This document shows positions 60,510 through 64,000 of a stretch of DNA of 64,000 bases, one piece after another. Source of the stretch: JAJAZB01 sp965249815 (lineage in GTDB: Bacteria; Bacteroidota; Bacteroidia; Cytophagales; Spirosomataceae); contig CBDFMV010000003.1 in the NCBI GenBank assembly GCA_965249815.1, positions 1-64,000 on the forward strand. The letters run 5' to 3'. A model generated the notes under the pieces. The model had not been told where the DNA came from, did no database searches, and saw only the letters and a program-made list of their open reading frames with translations. The position numbers and the translations under genes are program-made. Each line of letters begins with the position of its first letter. The first letter of the stretch is position 1.

Positions 60510-60922
60510 AGGAGCGCCCGAATCGCCAGTTCGTAGCCCTTCAGCCCCAGCCCCACGATGACGCCCTTCGCGTTGGCGCTGAGGTAGCTGTGGTGGCGGA
60601 AGGCCTCGCGGGCGTGGACGTTGGAAATGTGGACCTCTACCGTCGGAGTTGTGATGGCCGCCAGCGCGTCGCCGAGGGCCACGGACGTGTGCGTGAGCGC
60701 CCCGGCGTTGATGACGATGCCGTCGAACGAGAAGCCGACTTCGTGGAGTTTGTCGAGCAGCGCGCCCTCGTGATTCGACTGGAAGTAGTGCAGTTCAGCG
60801 TCGGGAAACGTGGTTTTGAGTTCTTCAAAAAAATCGTCGAACGAGCGGCTGCCATAGATGCCCGGCTCACGCTTGCCCAGCAGGTTGAGGTTGGGGCCGT
60901 TGAGGAGGAGGATTCGTTTCAC
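60506..60922 (-). CDS. aroQ: 3-dehydroquinate dehydratase, type II
   Basis: A 138-residue enzyme of the shikimate pathway. The N-terminal signature RILLLNGPNLNLLGKREPGIYGS includes the catalytic Arg and Tyr; the middle carries IVINAGALTHTSVALGDAL, and VEVHISNVHAREAFRHHSY contains the His. The subunits assemble as a dodecamer in the family. The start is GTG 60922. It is divergent from xerD across an inverted repeat. Confidence 0.93.
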   Translation of the reverse strand: MKRILLLNGPNLNLLGKREPGIYGSRSFDDFFEELKTTFPDAELHYFQSNHEGALLDKLHEVGFSFDGIVINAGALTHTSVALGDALAAITTPTVEVHISNVHAREAFRHHSYLSANAKGVIVGLGLKGYELAIRALL

Positions 60923-60924
60923 GT

Positions 60925-61017
60925 GGTTCGTGCTTCGTTGTTCGTGCTTAGTGCCCCGATTGTTCGTTGCTTTGTGAATTCATCGAAGTACGAAACACGA
61001 ACAACGAAGCACGAAAC
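60925..61017. repeat. 22-bp-arm inverted repeat between divergent aroQ and xerD
   Basis: Arms 60925-60946 and 60996-61017 (GTTCGTGCTTCGTTGTTCGTG words) match at 21 of 22 positions. The right arm ends directly before the xerD ATG and the left arm starts three bases from the aroQ GTG, so it would bring the two start regions together. It is not at a 3' end, unlike most others. Confidence 0.85.
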
Positions 61018-61941
61018 ATGGTCTGGCAAAGCTATCTGAAAAACTTCAAAAACTACCTGAACCTGGAGCGGTCGCTGTCGGGGCACACGCTCGAAGCGTA
61101 CCTGCACGATGTAGCCAAACTCCACGAATACTTCACGTTGCGGGGCGAAACCGTCGCGCCCACGGCGGTCACCGAGGCGCATTTGTTCAATTTTCTGTAC
61201 TACCTCGGCGAGTTGGGCGTAGCTCCGGCCACGCAGGCGCGGATGCTGTCGGGGTTAAAGGCCTTTTTCAAGTTTCTGCTCCTCGAACAGGCCATCACCA
61301 CCGACCCCTCCACGCTGCTCGAATCGCCCCGATTGGGCCGGAAGCTGCCCGACACGCTGAGTTTTCCCGAAATCGAAACGCTGCTTGCCGCCATCGACCT
61401 GTCCACGCCCGAAGGCACCCGCAACCGCGCCATGCTTGAAGTGCTTTACGGCTGCGGCCTGCGCGTGAGCGAGTTGACGGAATTGAGAATCAGCGAATTA
61501 CACTTCGACATCGGTTTTCTGCGCATCCGGGGCAAGGGCGAAAAGACGCGCCTCGTGCCCACGGGCCGCGACGCCATGAAGCACACGCAGTTGTACCTCG
61601 ACGGCGTTCGCCGCCACCTCACCGTGCAAAAAGGCTCGGAAGACCACGTGTTTCTCAACCGCCGGGGCAGCAAACTCACGCGGGTGATGGTGTTTCTGAT
61701 TGTGAAAGACCTGGCCGAAAAAATCGGGTTGCAGAAAACCATCTCGCCGCACACCTTCCGGCATTCGTTCGCCACGCACCTGATCGAAGGCGGGGCCGAT
61801 TTGCGGGCCGTCCAGGAAATGCTCGGCCACGAGTCCATCACCACGACCGAAATCTACACCCACCTCGACCGCGACTACCTCCGGCAAGTGATGACGGAAT
61901 TTCACCCGAGGGCGAAAAATTCCCCCTTTGAAGGGGGTTAG
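61018..61941 (+). CDS. xerD: Site-specific tyrosine recombinase XerD
   Basis: A 307-residue recombinase. All catalytic residues are present in order: Arg149 (GLRVSEL), Lys173 (GKGEKTR), His245 and Arg248 (HTFRHSFATHL), His271 (LGHES) and the nucleophile Tyr280 (TEIYTHLDRDYL). These numbers are one more than in E. coli XerD, which supports the ATG 61018 and the identification as XerD rather than XerC or an integrase. It resolves chromosome dimers at dif together with XerC. The last codons (NSPFEGG) are coded by the left arm of a 32-bp inverted repeat. Confidence 0.9.
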   Translation: MVWQSYLKNFKNYLNLERSLSGHTLEAYLHDVAKLHEYFTLRGETVAPTAVTEAHLFNFLYYLGELGVAPATQARMLSGLKAFFKFLLLEQAITTDPSTLLESPRLGRKLPDTLSFPEIETLLAAIDLSTPEGTRNRAMLEVLYGCGLRVSELTELRISELHFDIGFLRIRGKGEKTRLVPTGRDAMKHTQLYLDGVRRHLTVQKGSEDHVFLNRRGSKLTRVMVFLIVKDLAEKIGLQKTISPHTFRHSFATHLIEGGADLRAVQEMLGHESITTTEIYTHLDRDYLRQVMTEFHPRAKNSPFEGG

Positions 61942-62017
61942 GGGGATGTCTGCGGTGGCAAGAGAAGTTCTTGTATCCAAAGCCAACATCCCCCTAACCC
62001 CCTTCAAAGGGGGAATT
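61918..62017. repeat. Perfect 32-bp-arm inverted repeat (CCCCCTTTGAAGGGGG type)
   Basis: Arms 61918-61949 and 61986-62017 flank 36 bases. The xerD stop (61939-61941) lies inside the left arm, and the right arm touches the stop of the convergent gene at 62017. Words of this AGGGGGTTAGGGGGATG type are common in other bacterial genomes. Confidence 0.9.
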
Positions 62018-62415
62018 CAATCCTCCGGGTACGGAATAAACACGAACCGCGTGAAGTCGGCATCGACGACGAAGAGGCAGGCAAATTCTTCGGGGTCTTT
62101 GTAGTTTTCCTTGAAATACGCCACCGCGTCGGGAGCGATGATGCCGCGCTCGGTGAATTCTTCCAGGAACGTGGCGTAGTAGTGCCAGTCGTTGTCCTGC
62201 TCGAAGGCCCCCAGCAGCACCGTGCCGAGGGGCAGTTCCTGCCGGGAAGTGGCAAAAATAGGAAACTGGGAAAACCCACGCTTCCGGACCTGGTAGGCGG
62301 CTTCCTTGATCAGGTCGGAAACTTTGGCAAAATCCGCCGAGATTTTACCCAGATACTGCCCGTCGAGTTCGGGCGAATTGGGCGCATTGGAAAGGGATTC
62401 GGGTTCGTCAATCAT
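62017..62415 (-). CDS. Conserved hypothetical protein, 132 residues
   Basis: A soluble, acidic protein without signal peptide. Parts like SQFPIFATSRQELPLGTVLLGAFEQDNDWHYYATFLEEFTERGII and ACLFVVDADFTRFVFIPYPED look like a conserved Bacteroidota family, but I cannot name a function. Its stop codon touches the right arm of a palindrome shared with xerD; its start lies 2 bp from another palindrome. Convergent with xerD, it may be independent. Confidence 0.7.
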   Translation of the reverse strand: MIDEPESLSNAPNSPELDGQYLGKISADFAKVSDLIKEAAYQVRKRGFSQFPIFATSRQELPLGTVLLGAFEQDNDWHYYATFLEEFTERGIIAPDAVAYFKENYKDPEEFACLFVVDADFTRFVFIPYPED

Positions 62416-62417
62416 CT

Positions 62418-62526
62418 GAATTACGATTTACGAGCGGTCCGCCGCTGCGGGTGCGAATTACGATTTAACCGTGCTGGATTTTAAAAATCGTACCCGCAGC
62501 GGCGGACCGCTCGTAAATCGTAATTC
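62418..62526. repeat. Perfect 35-bp-arm inverted repeat (AATTACGATTTACGAGCGGTC type)
   Basis: Arms 62418-62452 and 62492-62526 around a 39-base loop. It lies just upstream of the start of the 132-residue gene and 8 bp after the stop of the alanine dehydrogenase gene, both on the reverse strand. It is probably the terminator of the latter. Confidence 0.9.
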
Positions 62527-62534
62527 GTACTTCA

Positions 62535-63761
62535 TCACATCCTCGCCGCCAGCAGCAGGCTTAAATCTTTGTAGCGGAGGTTGAAACTCCGGGCCAGGTG
62601 GGCGTTGGTGAGCGTGCCTTTGTGGCAGTACACGCCGCGCATGAACCACTGGTTGGCAAACATCATTTCTTCGATGCCGCCCAGCAGGCCGGTCTGAATC
62701 AGGAACGGCGCGAACACGTTGCTCAGCGCGGTGCTGGCCGTGTGGGCCGCGCGGCTGGCGATGTTGGGCACGCAGTAGTGGATGACGCCGTGCTTTTTGA
62801 ACGTCGGATTCTTGTGCGTGGTCATTTCCGAGGTTTCAAAATTGCCTCCCTGGTCGATGCTCACGTCGATGAGCACCGAGTTGCGGCGCATCCGCTGGAC
62901 CATGTCTTCGGTCACGACCATCGGGCTGCGGCTTTCCTCGGCCCGCATCGCCCCGATCACCACGTCGGCCTTTTCGACGGCCTCGGTGAGCGTGTTGGAG
63001 TCGATAATGGACGTGAACACCTGCTGGCCGAGGGCGTAGCGCAACCGCTGGAGTTTGTAAATTTCCTTGTCGAAAATCTTGATTTCGGCCCCCAGGCCGA
63101 GGGCCGTGCGGGCGGCAAATTCGGCCACCGTCCCGCCACCCAGAATCACAACTTTGGTGGGCGGCACGCCCGTGATGCCGCCCACGATGATGCCGCGTCC
63201 GTCGTTGACGCTGCTCAGGTATTCGGCGGCGATCAGCATCACGGTACTGCCGGCAATTTCGCTCATGGCGCGGATGATGGGCAAGCCGCCCGCCTTGTCT
63301 TCGATAAATTCGAAGGCCAGCCCCGTCACGTGCCGCTGGTTGAGCGCGTTGAAGTAATCGGCGCTGAGTTTGGGCACGGTGAGCGCCGAAATGAGCGTGG
63401 AACCGCGTTTCAGAAACTCGTACTCGCTTTCCACGGGCGGTTCCACCTTCAGCACCACGTCGGCGGCGTAGGCTTCCTTCGCCGACGGCACCACCTGCGC
63501 CCCGGCTTCGCGGTATTCGTGGTCGGTGTATTTGGCCCCCAGGCCCGCGTCGGTTTCGAGCACCACGCGGTGGCCGTTGCGCACGAGCAGCGCGACGGCT
63601 TCGGGCGTGAGGGCGATGCGGTTTTCCTGCAACGACACCTCCCTCGGCAAGCCGATGAGCAGGCTGTGCTGGCTGGTGCGCACGGGGGCCAGTTGCTCCT
63701 GCGGGTACAGGGCCGTTTGCTGGGCCAGGGCCTCGAAGCCGGTTTGTTGCGGAGAATTCAA
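62535..63761 (-). CDS. ald: Alanine dehydrogenase
   Basis: A 408-residue NAD-dependent enzyme of the AlaDH/PNT family. It has the N-terminal block IGLPREVSLQENRIALTPEAVALLVRNGH, the NAD loop VVILGGGTVAEFAARTALGLGAEIKIFD, and the region RNSVLIDVSIDQGGNFETSEMTTH near the catalytic site. It interconverts L-alanine with pyruvate and ammonia. The first 30 residues are longer than in Bacillus Ald, as in other Bacteroidota. The gene lies 38 bp downstream of tsaE, an order often seen in this phylum. Confidence 0.85.
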   Translation of the reverse strand: MNSPQQTGFEALAQQTALYPQEQLAPVRTSQHSLLIGLPREVSLQENRIALTPEAVALLVRNGHRVVLETDAGLGAKYTDHEYREAGAQVVPSAKEAYAADVVLKVEPPVESEYEFLKRGSTLISALTVPKLSADYFNALNQRHVTGLAFEFIEDKAGGLPIIRAMSEIAGSTVMLIAAEYLSSVNDGRGIIVGGITGVPPTKVVILGGGTVAEFAARTALGLGAEIKIFDKEIYKLQRLRYALGQQVFTSIIDSNTLTEAVEKADVVIGAMRAEESRSPMVVTEDMVQRMRRNSVLIDVSIDQGGNFETSEMTTHKNPTFKKHGVIHYCVPNIASRAAHTASTALSNVFAPFLIQTGLLGGIEEMMFANQWFMRGVYCHKGTLTNAHLARSFNLRYKDLSLLLAARM

Positions 63762-63799
63762 ATTGATTGGGAATTAAAAAAGTAATTAACTCCTGATTT

Positions 63800-64000
63800 T
63801 CAAAGTGGTAAGTTTTGTAAAACTGCCTGCTGTCCACCGCTTACTACCAACTGCACGACCCGGCTGCCATCGGGTTGGGGTTCGATGCTGATTTTCAAAT
63901 GTTCCGGTGGCCAGAGGGTTACGATTTTTGAGGGCCACTCCACGAAGCAGTAGTGGCCGGAATCGAAATATTCCTCCACGCCCAGGTCAAGCGCTTCGGT
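63800..64000 (-). CDS. tsaE: TsaE ATPase (tRNA t6A synthesis), 3' part only
   Basis: The last 66 codons of a reverse-strand gene run off the window at 64000. The translation (TEALDLGVEEYFDSGHYCFVEWPSKI...LKISIEPQPDGSR) fits the C-terminal part of TsaE: the block LGxEEYFDSGxYCFxEWP is characteristic. TsaE is the ATPase that stimulates formation of N6-threonylcarbamoyladenosine on tRNAs. The Walker A part lies outside. The stop is at 63800-63802. Confidence 0.82.
   Translation of the reverse strand, partial: TEALDLGVEEYFDSGHYCFVEWPSKIVTLWPPEHLKISIEPQPDGSRVVQLVVSGGQQAVLQNLPL

Overview
The window looks like chromosomal DNA of a GC-rich member of the Bacteroidota, most likely order Cytophagales. 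The signs are a GldA-like ABC ATPase and the gliding lipoprotein GldD, promoters of the Bacteroidota type (TTG/TTTG, about 19-20 bp, TAnnTTTG), little sign of Shine-Dalgarno sequences, BACON and discoidin-like secreted domains, a GH127 enzyme, a dipeptidyl-peptidase IV and an S23-type four-helix-bundle protein. Species was not determined. I recognised no rRNA, tRNA or CRISPR array.

Layout. 1-18.5 kb is dense core genome: a membrane metalloprotease, an apparently frameshifted methyltransferase lipoprotein, a MazF-type toxin-antitoxin pair, an amino-acid permease, GldA, YebC, DinB-like, RidA, GltX, an AIM24-like protein, a gldD/GNAT/twin-ABC operon, MarR with a small membrane protein, GH127 and an acyl-CoA dehydrogenase. 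18.5-32.5 kb is accessory: a tail-fibre-like surface protein, two paralogous secreted glycosidase-like proteins, a polytopic membrane protein, and between them a graveyard of five decayed insertion sequences, four of them nested. 32.5-42.8 kb returns to core genes: an AsmA-like protein, DPP-IV, two DUF4870 proteins, guanine deaminase, a Crp/Fnr regulator and GyrB. 42.9-45.4 kb is a small AT-richer island with an orphan Mrr-like nuclease, then a HicB-like protein and a nucleotidyltransferase operon. 45.5-64 kb is core again: PPK1, a nucleoside transporter, SppA, pyrophosphatase, a GT2 glycosyltransferase, TrmN6, RNase HI, MarC, a SerC-like aminotransferase, AroQ, XerD, alanine dehydrogenase and the 3' part of tsaE at the edge.

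A feature that runs through the whole window is a set of long, nearly perfect inverted repeats, each with its own sequence, at the 3' ends of genes. Their arms are 20-36 bp and they often contain the stop codon of a flanking gene. One such palindrome lies inside a coding sequence, in frame, as the linker between two ABC ATPase domains. The core genes are otherwise ordinary housekeeping and envelope functions. The accessory loci look like defence and surface-polysaccharide functions.
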